Position numbers and translations under genes: made by a program
From: Lineus longissimus
Taxonomy: Eukaryota; Nemertea; Pilidiophora; Heteronemertea; Lineidae
Reading direction: 5' to 3'
DNA: 64,000 bases
Assembly (NCBI RefSeq): GCF_910592395.1
Contig: NC_088317.1
Location: forward strand, 15,316,001 to 15,380,000
Shown here: positions 45,110 through 55,735 of the stretch, one piece after another
Numbering within the stretch: position 1 is the stretch's first letter
Layout of the letters: every line of letters begins with the position of its first letter
The notes under the pieces: model-generated
What the model was told of the DNA's origin: nothing
Database searches by the model: none
Seen by the model: only the letters and a program-made list of their open reading frames with translations

Positions 45110-46590
45110 CATTTGACATTATCAAAAGGCAGTATACTCGCCCTGGCTCACCATCAAAAGACAGTTTACTCGGCCTGGCTCACCATCAAAAGACAGTATA
45201 CTCGGCCTGGCTCACTATAGAAAGACAGTATTCTCAGCCTGGCTCACTATCGAAAGACAGTATTCTTAGCCTGGCTTACTATCAAAAGACAGTATTCTTA
45301 GCCTGGCTCACTATCAAAAGACAGTATACTCAACTCAGCCTGGCTCACTATCAAAAGACGGTATACTCGGCCTGGCTCACTATCAAAAGACAGTATACTC
45401 CGCCCGCTCATTATCAAAAGACAGTATACTCGGCCTGGCTCACTATCAAAAGACAGTGTACTCGGCCTGGCTCACTATCAAAAGACAGTATACTCGGCCT
45501 GGCTCACTGTCAAAAGACAGTATACTCAGCCTGGCTCACTATCAAAAGACAGTATACTCCGCCCGCTCATTATCAAAAGACAGTATACTCGGCCTGGCTC
45601 ACTATCAAAAGACAGTATACTCGGCCTGGCTCACTATCAAATACAGTATACTCGGCCTGGCTCACTATCAAATACAGTATACTCAGCCTGGCTCACTATC
45701 AAATACAGTATACTCGGCCTGGCTCACTATCAAAAGACAGTATACTCGGCCTGGCTCACTATCAAATACAGTATACTCGGCCTGGCTCACTATCAAATAC
45801 AGTATACTCGGCCTGGCTCACTATCAAATACAGTATACTCGGCCTGGCTCACTATCAAAAGACAGTATACTCGGCCTGGCTCACTATCAAATACAGTATA
45901 CTCGGCCTGGCTCACTATCAAATACAGTATACTCAGCCTGGCTCACTATCAAAAGACAGTATACTCAGCCTGGCTCACTATCAAAAGACAGTATACTCGG
46001 CCTGGCTCACTGTCAAAAGACAGTATACTCAGCCTGGCTCACTATCAAAAGACAGTATACTCGGCCTGGCTCACTATCAAAAGACAGTATACTCGGCCTG
46101 GCTCACTATCAAAAGACAGTATACTCGGCCTGGCTCACTATCAAAAGACAGTATACTTGGCCTGGCTCACTATCAAATACAGTATACTCGGCCTGGCTCA
46201 CTATCGAAAGACAGTATTCTTAGCCTGGCTCACTATCAAAAGACAGTATAATCAACCTGGCTGACCATCAAAAGACAGTATACTCGGCCTGGCTCACCAT
46301 CAAAAGATGGTATACTCGGCCTGGCTCACTATCAAAAGACAGTATACTCGGCCTGGCCTGGCTCACTATCAAAAAACAGTATCACTATCAAAAGACAGTA
46401 TACTCAGCCTGGCTCACTATCAAAAGACAGTATACTCGGCCTGGCCTGGGTCACTATCAAAAGACAGTATTCTTAGCCTGGCTCACTATCAAAAGACAGT
46501 ATACTCAGCCTGGCTCACTATCGAAAGACAGTATACTCGGCCTGGCTCCACTCTCTAAATTCAGTGTTCTCACCCTGGTTGACTATGATC
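45110..46590 (+). repeat. 31/32-bp minisatellite, about 46 copies
   Basis: Unit CTATCAAAAGACAGTATACT plus CGGCCTGGCTCA (32 bp), with a 31-bp form that has AAATACAG. Three 32-bp units make a 32-residue peptide period, and forward frames lack stops, giving a 401-codon frame at 45046-46251 and a 255-codon one in another phase. Mixed 31/32-bp units shift the frame without meeting stops. A run of 31-bp variants around 45640-45930 suggests block amplification. No start or splice context argues for a gene. Confidence 0.95.
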
Positions 46591-46689
46591 AGAGATAGTA
46601 TTCTCACCCTGGCTCAGTCAAAGATGAGTTATTTCAAATGCAGCCATGACAGTGTCTACCCAGCTGGCAATCAACCCAGGGCAATCAAC

Positions 46690-46800
46690 GACATTGTCTC
46701 AACCCAAACTACCTTTCAAAGACTTTATTTCATCCATGCCAAATGACTGGAACAGCCTGCCACAGGCTTTAGTTAGTGTTGGCACCATATTACAAGGTGG
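46690..46800 (+). pseudogene. LINE C-terminal remnant 1
   Basis: From 46715 the frame reads FKDFISSMPNDWNSLPQALV, then SVGTILQ. The pattern (F..)..P...DWN.LP is the usual tail of non-LTR retrotransposon ORF2 proteins after the reverse transcriptase domain (from memory). Nothing of the reverse transcriptase itself is seen, so it is a truncated relic. Confidence 0.6.
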
Positions 46801-47008
46801 GGTTGGGCCGATGGTGGGGTGATAGCCCCACTATCTTTGAGAACTATGTGTGATGGACATCCACCTGTATTTGTAAATATATAGAAGTATGTACAGAGAG
46901 GAAGAATGCCAAGCTATCCTAACGCACGAAACTACCACCTCGCGATCCCAATTTTTTCTGTACTTCCAGTGGGGCGGTGAAAGACAGGAAAACGGTCATA
47001 AAATCTGA

Positions 47009-47040
47009 AATATGATGATGGTGATGATGATGATGATAAG
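47009..47040. repeat. (GAT)n microsatellite
   Basis: ATGATGATGGTGATGATGAT and on. It produces the poly-His run in a 91-codon minus frame that I do not regard as a gene. Confidence 0.8.
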
Positions 47041-47277
47041 GCTTGCCTTCAGTTTGGAATCTGCAAGGCAGACAACATGGCAGACCAAGGGCCACTTTGT
47101 GAAAATTATTGCAAGAAATAGAAGCGTTGGCAATAGGGATGGCCTGGATTGAGAAAGCTCCCCAGGACATGTGGACTGGAAGTAAAGGAATCATGCTGGC
47201 ATCATATGCTCCACCTCTAAGCAGTAAGTCTTAATTATCCAATACTAGTACAAATGTATATAGACCAAGGCTCCACC

Positions 47278-47443
47278 AGAGAGGTTGTGTTGAACACATC
47301 AAATCCAGAAGCGACCAACACAGATACTCATTTGTCCCAAATACCATCAAGGACAAGAATGCCCTGCCTCATTCCACCAAAGAGACTAAAACACCAGACA
47401 CAAAGTCACAACCATACCCGGAGACAAGACAGGACAATAAATG
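47278..47443 (+). pseudogene. LINE C-terminal remnant 2
   Basis: Reads RGCVEHIKSRSDQHRYSFVP, then NTIKDKNALPHSTKET, ending at TGA. The H.YSF.P.TI.D.N.LP core is the same non-LTR ORF2 tail motif, with W replaced by K in the DWN position. Two such tails within 700 bp suggest two insertions or one rearranged copy. Confidence 0.6.
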
Positions 47444-47559
47444 ACCTATACTTTGTCCCCAAAAGGGACGAAGTGCGAGGTGCCTATAGAGAAAATGATT
47501 GGTTGACGAAACAATGACCTGATTGGTTAGCTGGCCTTATCTTAGCCTAATACAATTAG

Positions 47560-47850
47560 ACCCCGTGTGGTGGCGCTGCAGGCGGCCGTTGCCGCTGTCT
47601 ATTAGACTTATAGGTAAATCAAGAGAGTGGTTAAATAGTCCAGGTAACCTCGACCCTATCCGTCCGCCGCGCTGCGGGGGGTCGAGGAGGCCTCGTTGAT
47701 TTACCATACCATACATACGAGGCGAGCCGTGTATACACTGTCAATACCGAGCGCGCTGGTATTCCTTGGCTCGAGGTTGCCAATCTTTGTGAGAAACACT
47801 TGACCCGGACACCGGAAGCCGACGCCCCCTAATCTAGATGCCGTCAAGTA
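47560..47850. promoter_or_regulatory. CpG-rich block upstream of CASK (promoter candidate)
   Basis: The most CpG-dense stretch in this part (GGCGCTGCAGGCGGCCG, CCGTCCGCCGCGCTGCGGGG, CCGAGCGCGCTGG). It contains inverted pairs: GGTAAATCAA with TTGATTTACC, and CCTCGACCC with GGGTCGAGG. It lies about 3.9 kb before the CASK coding exon, whose acceptor implies an upstream non-coding exon. It may equally be a decayed GC-rich repeat. Confidence 0.3.
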
Positions 47851-47898
47851 TATACCAGTCTCTGTAATGAGTGAATGGAGGAGACTGGTGAAATAGTA

Positions 47899-48306
47899 GA
47901 GAGGTTGCGCACCATTACGACCCCAACTCCGACTTCAACTGAGTTTGAGGCTGACAGTCATTTAGTGAAATCTTCAATTTAACTAAATTGTTGAACGCTT
48001 TCATATTGACCAATTACCTGTATTTTTGAAATTCCAAATTGGACCTGTAATAAGACGGATATGATGAAGTCGTCATCCAAGTCGTAGGCAACCACTAAGA
48101 CTTGGAATACGACTTCATAATTTCCTCCTTATAGGCCGCTATGAACAGGTCCGATCTGGAACTTTAAAATCCTTGTACATGTACACGAAGTTTATCAATA
48201 TGAAAACGTTCCCCACTTCATTTGAATTGAAGTTGTCACGAGATGACAGTAATTCACTCTCAAAGTTGAAGTCGGAGTGGGAGTCTTAAATGATGCGCAA
48301 CCTCTC
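47899..48306. mobile_element. 408-bp foldback element with 5-bp target duplication TAGTA
   Basis: Begins GAGAGGTTGCGCA(C)CATTA and ends (A)ATGATGCGCAACCTCTC. Inverted pairing continues with CCAACTCCGACTTCAA against TTGAAGTCGGAGTGGG, and inner pairs GATGAAGTCGT with ACGACTTCAT and GGACCTGT with ACAGGTCC. TAGTA flanks it on both sides (47894-47898, 48307-48311). No open frame. Confidence 0.85.
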
Positions 48307-48831
48307 TAGTAAATCATTTAGTTTAATTTGCTCTCATCAGATGGCGATACTGCTTGCGATGTTCTTTTTTCCCCACAATTCCGCTTACCACTTCCGTTTT
48401 CATGGCGTCTTGATTGAAATTGCCTAATTGACACCTTTATAAACCCTTTTGTTAAACGGATTAAAGCTTCAGTGCACGGATTAACTAGTGTAATAGATAG
48501 TGGATTAGTTACAGATTATGCACATAAGTTTTCCACTTGGTATGTGACGTAATATTTGCTTTAGCAGCCCTCAAATTAGGGTAAAATGTTCAAGTGTCAC
48601 TCGTCTCGCGCGCTGTAATGTACATTTTGTACAGTGACTCGCGTTATGGTATACATTGTATATATGTAGTGTTGTCGTGTACTCGTGTACGATTGTTGAG
48701 TGAATGGCAGGGGTTGGTGGCAAAGTGCCCAGTAATGTTTTTTGGTTGGTGAAGTATATATCAACAGTGATCTGAGTTGTAATACCCAGTAAAAGTAAAT
48801 CAGTCCACCGCTTATTACAATATATAATACA
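48307..48831. other. intergenic stretch, nothing certain
   Basis: A small weak stem AATGTACATTTTGTACAG sits near 48613. No exon support. Confidence 0.35.
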
Positions 48832-49167
48832 GTGGGACCTCCCGTATCGGACATCTCTCTAAGGACAACCTCTCTTTTATTTGAAGGACGCTAGTTTTGG
48901 TCCCAAAGTGGTTTCCATTCAATTTGATTTCCATTTGATTTAACCTCTCTAATCAGGACATCTTCCGGCTAAACTTTAGAATCCCCGATCGGAAATGACG
49001 TAGTTTGATCGCATTCAACTATAAATCCATTGAACAGTGGTGCTTGGTTAGTCAACCGATGACCTTTTTTTGGGGTGTGATCGGGGATTGTAAACTCGTT
49101 CCCATCTTCCTATTAAGGACTGCGCTTGTCAGTCCCTAGGGTGTCCTTTATACTGGAGGTTCTACTG
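48832..49167. mobile_element. pogo/Tigger-like MITE, copy 1
   Basis: Ends CAGTGGGACCTCCCGTATCG and (complement) CAGTAGAACCTCCAGTATA, flanked by TA. Interior words TTTGGTCCCAAAGTGG and CCTCTCTAATCAGGACA match 53633-54061. A smaller inverted pair, AATCCCCGATC with GATCGGGGATT, sits in its middle and may be a further insertion. The CAGT..AACCTC end is typical of the pogo group (from memory). Confidence 0.8.
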
Positions 49168-51552
49168 TACATCTTCATAATTTTACGGTGAAATGATTAG
49201 ACTGAGAAGTCAGAGAAAGCATGGTATCTGAAAGTGAAACTCGCCGAGACCCTGGTTTAGCCTGAACCTGACTTTATACAGAAAAATGATCAAGATATCA
49301 GAACTTTGGTGTTGCTGTGGTGATGAAGTATCTATCAATCTTTTGAGTTCTAATACCACTGATTACGTTTCATATTAAGTTTACTGTGAGTTGATGAGAC
49401 TGACACTGACTGGTCACAGAAACTTTGTCCCTAGGTTCATTTAAAGCTCTGAAAGAGTTGGGCAGGAGAGCGGTGGGGTTGCAGTGGATGGTTTGGAGGA
49501 GCAACTTATCACAATCTGATTCATAGCTCCACCCCAGACTCTTGTATGATGCTAATGGACCTTTTCGACAAAGAACAAGGACAAGCCAAACAGAACAAAA
49601 GGGCACACTCGGAACAAGTCTGAGGGCCTAAGCAAAGTTTCGAAAATGCCAAGTCACTGTGATCCTTTGTTCCAGGTGAAACGATGGCTGGTCAGCATCC
49701 AAGCTAACTTCTTCGATAAGGTCGATCAATCTAGTAAATGCAGTATTATCTAGGAGCCTTGTATACTGGTATTAATTATGATTCTCTGGTACCTTCCATC
49801 CAGTTCATTGTTCGTACAGATTTAACAATTGAGTTATGTAGCTAGAGTAGAGTAGTACATTCTGTCATAAGAGACCTCCCAAATGATATTGTCAAGATGT
49901 ACCTTACATGCCTTAGGTGATGATCACTTGGTTTAAGAACTTACTTCAGCCAGCTACCTACTAGACTACCCTGACATTAGGCCTACTAGTAGTATTGTTT
50001 TTGTGTACAAAAAATATTCCTGATTGCTAAACGAAGAATTAGCCAGCTAGCTAGTCATCATTATCATCGTGAAAGGCATCATGGCCCAGATTTTGGCCTT
50101 TGCCATGTTCCAGTGTTGGAACATTTTAAATCATCAATAAATGTATCAGTACTCTACTTTACATCATTATTTTAACAATACTTGCGTAGAAATTGTCTAG
50201 TGTTACATTGTATGTTCTAACTACATTTTGTAAATTGGACCCATTAATCAAAAGTTGTTCACAAGGCTCCTGGCATCAGAGATGAGTTTTGAAGTAGAGT
50301 GTCTCTTTTAAGCCTAGTCTGCTGAGCCATTGATTGGGAGTGGCACAATGATTTAAAAAAAGAAACTTATTCTGTGATAGATTCAATAGCTATTAGCCTA
50401 ACTTGTGTAAGTTATTCTATGATAGATTCTAGAATAGCTATTAGCCTAACTAGTGTTAGTTGTTTGTTTCATATAATAATACTCATCACAATGTGATGTT
50501 TACTTCCTACCTTAGTCACTGTCCATTACTTAGCCAGCCGTGAAGTTAAGTGTGCATGTCATCTATTGATTGCTGATCAGGTAAATAGATGTGGTAAGAT
50601 TATTGTTTGTGTTAATTGTAGTTATTATAGTTATTGTTTATTGGTTAATTTGTTTATTGTATTCTTATATCCCCTCACACAATTAACGTTAATTAATCAA
50701 TAATACAATTGATCGGTCAATGCATAGTTTTGGCTGTTCATTGAAGTCATTTCAAACGTAAATTAATTTGTTTACAATAACATTCTATTTCAAATATTGT
50801 TGATTTTATAATTGTAAAACCATTTTTATGGCAAAGAGTTTTGTAAATATTTAATGGTAGCGCAGCTATGGTTCTCAGCTGTAGATAATTTTGCTCACTA
50901 AATTGCTAGACGTCATTACGATGTGAAGTTGTCAGAGGCCACCCTGAACTTCTTTATAACAATATTGAGGAATGTTGCCTTGATGAAAACTTTTCATGGT
51001 TAAAACACAAGAATAGAAAACATTCTTTTTATTCATGGTAACCGTAAATGACTTGTGTGAACTGTTTGGTACTATCAGATACAAAAATTGTAGGAAAATG
51101 CTTGTCCAACTCGCATACTGTATTTAAATATTCTGTTGCCAAATATGTTCGGTTGGACAAAAATGTGAAATTATCTCCTTTGGCGATAATGATGGTGTTA
51201 CACAGCTCTTGAACCTTGATGGTTTAACAGTAGAGCAGTGGAACGACCATCTGAATCCCAGTCAAGGCTATATTCTTTCGTGCATTCCCTGAGCCAGCAT
51301 ATGCAAGATATTTAACATAAATGGTTGTGATTGTTAGTTACAGGCCCGCTGGTAACATCTTTCTGATGCGGCCGGTTGGTTAACCGCCAGATATAGGGTC
51401 CAAACTGCCTTCTCAGCAGGTGCCTGGCATTAGAGATAGGAATTTGGAAATAAAGAGTGTCTCATTAGCCAAAAGCTGGCTGGCCCTTTCATTAGGGTTG
51501 ACACTATAATAAACAAACTTTACTTTACTTTTAATGTGATGAGCACTACATG
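49168..51552. other. upstream region of CASK exon, mostly unique
   Basis: Contains a 45-bp local duplication at about 50368-50458 (GATAGATTC...AGCTATTAGCCTAACT twice). GGCATTAGAGAT-type words are shared between about 50270 and 51420, perhaps an old SINE. No coding exon seen. Confidence 0.4.
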
Positions 51553-51618
51553 TAATTTATCTGTTTTAACCAGAATCTATGGTTAATTTGTCTGTTTTAA
51601 CCAGAATCTATGACATGT
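51553..51618 (+). repeat. ~33-bp tandem duplication
   Basis: TCTGTTTTAACCAGAATCTA occurs twice, 33-34 bp apart, about 40 bp before the acceptor of the CASK exon. Confidence 0.8.
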
Positions 51619-51696
51619 ATGATCTAAACCCATCAATGATTTTCATTCACCTCTCTCTTTTCAGTGTTAGGATTGTGAGTCTGAGTGACGTGCAGG

Positions 51697-51755
51697 ATGA
51701 CGGAGGAAGAAGTTTTGTTCGATGAGGTTTATGACCTGTGCGAGGTCATTGGAAA
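51697..51755 (+). CDS. CASK: CASK/LIN-2 orthologue, first coding exon
   Basis: Acceptor TCTCTCTTTTCAG ends at 51664. 5' UTR follows with an in-frame TGA at 51682, then ATG at 51697. The exon encodes MTEEEVLFDEVYDLCEVIGK (last base of the Lys codon in the next exon), donor AA/GTAAGT. From memory, vertebrate CASK starts [20 protein letters not shown] and splits at the same Lys codon. CASK is a membrane-associated guanylate kinase scaffold with a CaM-kinase-like N-terminal domain, L27, PDZ, SH3 and GK domains. It binds neurexin, Mint/LIN-10 and Veli/LIN-7 at synapses and epithelial junctions. This exon is strand 1 of the kinase-like domain, just before its glycine loop. I did not find exon 2 in the remaining 12.2 kb, so intron 1 exceeds that. 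Confidence 0.9.
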
Positions 51756-52890
51756 GTAAGTTCGCTGTTTTTGTAGGTGGTTTTGTGACCAATAAGATCT
51801 TAGAATAGATAGAAGGGCAGCTCTGACAGGTATTTTCATGTGCACAAGGATTATATTTAAAAAATACCGGCACTTTGTGCCAACTTACAAACATCTCTGG
51901 GGCCCTGTCCAAAGAAATCATGTCATTATCTCTCGCTCATCTTCCCTTTCAGAACTGAAACATCTTTGCGATTATTTGTTTTAATTTTATCATGTTCCTG
52001 GTTCCATCATATTTCGTTCATTCTGTTCCAATCCGTTCCGTCAATTCGATGAGATGTTTTCATCCTACTGCTGAGTTTGAGTACTTGTCTGATTGATGAA
52101 CTTGCAAGCAGCTTCTTGGTCAGTTGCATGCTTGTGGTAACTCGCAATCGACTACATTTTGAATACATACAAATTTATCACGAGTTGAAAAATACCCACT
52201 CAAAAGTAAAATGCACAGTAACCAACACTAAACCGTGGATTACACTGCTGCCAGCCCTACAGAACAATCTGTAGCCTGAAACTCATCAGCAAGTTACATA
52301 AATAATTGTATGAAATGCTCCCGCTCTGTTGGCAGTACATCTTGTATTCTTACCCTTAGGTTATACAGAGTGTAGACAATGCAAATTTTATTCCAAGGTT
52401 AAGAATGCCACTTATTGCTGCTTCAGCAGCAGGTTGGCATCGGGCCATCTTTCACTTCGCTTTGTGCATGTTTAGCCCCATGGTTACTAATTAGTCTATT
52501 GTCAGTTGTGCACAGAGTTTTCCAACTTCTCTTCGATCAACCCGGCCTGTAGCTGAAGGTTTCTGATGTAGAGATAATGCTTCAAAAGAAGTGTGACGAC
52601 CCTAACTCACTTTTTGGGGTAGTTTGCACTCTGTAAGCTATATTTAGAGACCAAGGGAGATTTTGAACCCGAAATATCATTGACATCAGTATAGAGGTTG
52701 CAGGCTACATGTACCAGTGTATATCCCCCCATTATCCTGATTAATTAAGTTTTTGAAACTTATGTTCTAAAGTCTAAAGTGGCATTTCAAGAAACTAAGA
52801 AGTGGATTTAATTGTTTTCAGGTGCAAACAAAGCTTTAGGAGGGGTCATTTTCTAAAAAAAAATTAAAAATTCTGAGATTTTTTTGTATT
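51756..52890 (+). other. CASK intron 1, first part
   Basis: Intronic by position. No second exon, no clear repeat. An 84-codon antisense frame at 51667-51921 overlaps the exon and is a shadow. Confidence 0.6.
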
Positions 52891-52892
52891 TG

Positions 52893-53190
52893 ATATGGCA
52901 TTTCAAAACAGTGCTTTGTATTGATATGGCATTTCAAAACAGTGCTTTGTATTGATATGGCATTCAAAACCGTGCTTTGTATTGATATGGCATTTCAAAA
53001 CAGTGCTTTGTATTGATATGGCATTCAAAACAGTGCTTTGTATTGATATGCCATTTCAAAACAGTGCTTTGTATTGATATGGCATTTCAAAACAGTGCTT
53101 TGTATTGATATGGCATTCAAAACAGTGCTTTGTGTTGATATGCCATTTCAAAACAGTGCTTTGTATTGATATGCCATTTCAAAACAGTGC
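52893..53190 (+). repeat. 30/31-bp tandem repeat, ~10 copies, in the CASK intron
   Basis: Unit TGATATGGCATTTCAAAACA plus GTGCTTTGTAT, with a shorter form missing one T (GGCATTCAAAAC) and a GCCATTT variant. The AACAGTGCTTTG word occurs once more at 53229 after a spacer. Confidence 0.95.
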
Positions 53191-53632
53191 CAGACGAACA
53201 AATACAAATTCCAGAGGAAGGCTAGAAAAAAACAGTGCTTTGCCACAAGCATCGTTATTAGCCTAGCCTTGTTTTCATTGTTGAATGCTAACCTGTGTTG
53301 CTGTTATGTTCTACTGCAAAAGTTATCGTGTTTTTGCGCTCTTCAAAAGCTTCCACATTGCTACTTCACATACTCGTGCAAACATAAAACAGCTTGTAGC
53401 ACTCTGACGCCAAGGGTGACCTGCTCCCTTGCCTAAGGTCACAATAGCCATGTGGTAGAAACGTCATGCTAAATAAAGTATAGAAAGAGTAACCAAAATA
53501 AGTTATTGCTAGTTAAAACCCGTTCTACAAATGCCTTTCAAAGACTTCAGGTGGGACATGTGTGTAATTAGGTACAGTACACAATAAGTGAATAATGTAA
53601 ACTTACATACATGTATAGTATACAGTGGAACC
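53191..53632. other. CASK intron 1, unique part
   Basis: No exon or repeat recognised apart from the stray satellite word. Confidence 0.4.
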
Positions 53633-54061
53633 TCCCCTATCGGACACCCCTATAGACCGTATGCGAAAATAAATTTCGGCCATTTTGCAGGCAAATTTCA
53701 CAGGCAGTGTAAGTTTACCATGACATAAAAAGTCATGTTTTAAATCCAATCATCACCAAAAGCATTCAAAATATCATGAACATTGAAAGGCATGGACAAC
53801 TTCAAGTAAATTGCTCGGATAAGGTTGTATATTTTTACTTCTACGCCATGGTCAACAACGATGCCTGTGAAAAGGGCCGTTTCAAAATGGCCGAAAGTTA
53901 TTTTTGGAGGGTGTCTATTAAGGACAACCTCTCTATTAAGGACACTAGCTTTGGTCCCAAAGTGGTTGTCACCATTAAATTTGACCTCTCCAATCAGGAC
54001 ACCTCTCTATTAAGGACAGCACTTATCAGTCCACGGTGTCCTTAATAAAGAGGTTCTACTG
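53633..54061. mobile_element. pogo/Tigger-like MITE, copy 2, with another MITE nested inside
   Basis: The outer element starts CAGTGGAACCTCCCCTATCG and ends AAAGAGGTTCTACTG, flanked by TA. It is interrupted after GGACACCCCT and resumes at GTGTCTATTAAGGACAACC. The insert (about 53653-53910) matches the 26160-26419 MITE (GCGAAAATAAATTTCGGCC, TTTCACAGGCA, TTTCAAAATGGCCG). The order of events is therefore outer first, inner later. Confidence 0.85.
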
Positions 54062-54470
54062 TATACCGGTAAGTCTTTATACTGTTGTCGTATGCAGACA
54101 CGGAGAGAGACCCTGAAGACGGAGCAAGGGAAGGAAAAAGGAACATCGCCACAATTGTGTGGCAGAGTTGACATAGAAATGTCAAGTTGCAGGCGTGAGT
54201 GTCAGAGTGGGTGATGCAAAATCTTCATGCTGATCTTATCAGAGCACTCATGCTGTTGCCAAGTTTCAATCACTTAGAGATTTTTGCAGCGCTGCCACTT
54301 TCCACTCGAAGAAACCTTTTCCCATTTATACTGCACTCCGGCAATCATATAAATTGCAGTTTCTCGGTTTCAACACGATTTCTCTATCTTTATATTGCAA
54401 GATCGTCACACCGATCCACGCTGATCATATTTCATCGCCGAGAGCGTGGCAAATCAACACATCATCAGAG
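54062..54470. other. CASK intron 1, unique part
   Basis: Nothing recognised. Confidence 0.35.
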
Positions 54471-54982
54471 AATAAGATTTGCATGAGATCAGTAGAGACC
54501 AGGCTGTACGATTCTGATGATATGTCGCTCGACAAACAAACCTATGGAGGCTATGTTAACAATAACTTAAAATCGTTTTCTTATGATGGCAATGTGATGG
54601 GTGTCTTGGATGTGAATGTGAGCATGTTGTTTGCCTGAAGAACTGGCAAGAGATCCTGTTTTACTCATGATATGACCTCACCAGCAGATTTAGCATACAA
54701 GTCTAGATGTCATTTTGACCACCATCTTAACCGTCTCATCAATACTGTATTTTTGAAGGGAGCATGAAACTATCAGAGTCCAGATGGTCTGTGTAGGCTG
54801 TGCTATAATGTAACTATAACTGGGAATCATTTTCTTATGTTGTGTATGACTTCATGGCATTTGCCTCAGGATATCAAACATGGCAAAGACACAACTGCAA
54901 AACCTTTATGTCTTGCATCTTGATACGTTGCCTGGCTAAATTTAACTATAACTGTGAATTGTTTTCTTATGATTCATGTCTT

Positions 54983-55156
54983 AGGCCGAAGTTACATAGA
55001 CCTCATTCGTTCATTTCCCAGGACTCATTTTCCCCTTTTGCTTTCTTTCCCCTGTGAATGCACGGCCTTGTGGCGTGCATTCACCGAGGAATGAAAGAAA
55101 AACCCGGAAAGTGACTCGTGGTAAATGAACGAATGAGGTCTATGTAACTTCGGCCT
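54983..55156. mobile_element. 174-bp palindromic MITE
   Basis: AGGCCGAAGTTACATAGACC and CATTCGTTCATTT face their complements ending at CGGCCT. The inner part pairs TTTCTTTC...GTGAATGCACG with CGTGCATTCAC...GAAAG. Nearly the whole length is stem. Confidence 0.85.
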
Positions 55157-55169
55157 TCTGGGGTACATT

Positions 55170-55735
55170 TTTTGCTCACCGTTCAGGGGAGCTTATTCGA
55201 TACCGTGGCGTCCAGGGGGCAAAAGTGGAAACCTAAAAAGTGTGATATTTCTCCTATGAGTGACTCCTTTTCGATAACACTTTTATGGTAGGTTCTCTTA
55301 GCAAGGATACATCATATATCATATGGTTTTTGATTTGACCTACTTTTCAAGGATACAGAGGTCAAATGGCGTAAATTGGCAGTTTGCGTGTATATGGTAC
55401 GTTTCTTATCCGCTAAAGCTATAAACTTGAAATTTGGTACACATGACTCCCTACGTCATGTTACCTCGGACACCAAATTTCGATCTAATCTGGTTCTTGA
55501 CTTGGCCAACAGGAGGCTAAAGCTAAAAAAGGTAAAAAGTACAATATCTCGCTTAATATTAGTGACTTGTTTTCAATGATGTTTTTATGGTAGGTACTGC
55601 AAACAAGGATACATCACATTTCAGACCGACTTTGGTTTGACCTATACTATACATGTAGAATGTTTCGTAACCAGGATGAATTCCTTACCACCAATTATAT
55701 CTAGATGGTGAGCACAATGGCCCCTGGCCATTTCA
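55170..55735 (+). repeat. dispersed GACCTTGAAAAG-family element, copy 3
   Basis: TGCTCACCGTTCAGGGGAGC, ATACCGTGGCGTCC, GATTTGACCTACTTTTCAAGG, CAAATGGCGTAAATTGGCAG and the end GGTGAGCACAATGGCCCCTG match 1059-2190. It has about 1.5 internal units and no CGT expansion. Confidence 0.8.

Noticed and set aside
45046-46251. 401-codon plus frame as a real gene
   Set aside because: All of it beyond the first ~30 codons is the 31/32-bp minisatellite, which is open in more than one frame.
46919-47194. minus frame with a poly-His run
   Set aside because: The His run is the GAT/ATG microsatellite on the opposite strand; the rest has no known domain.
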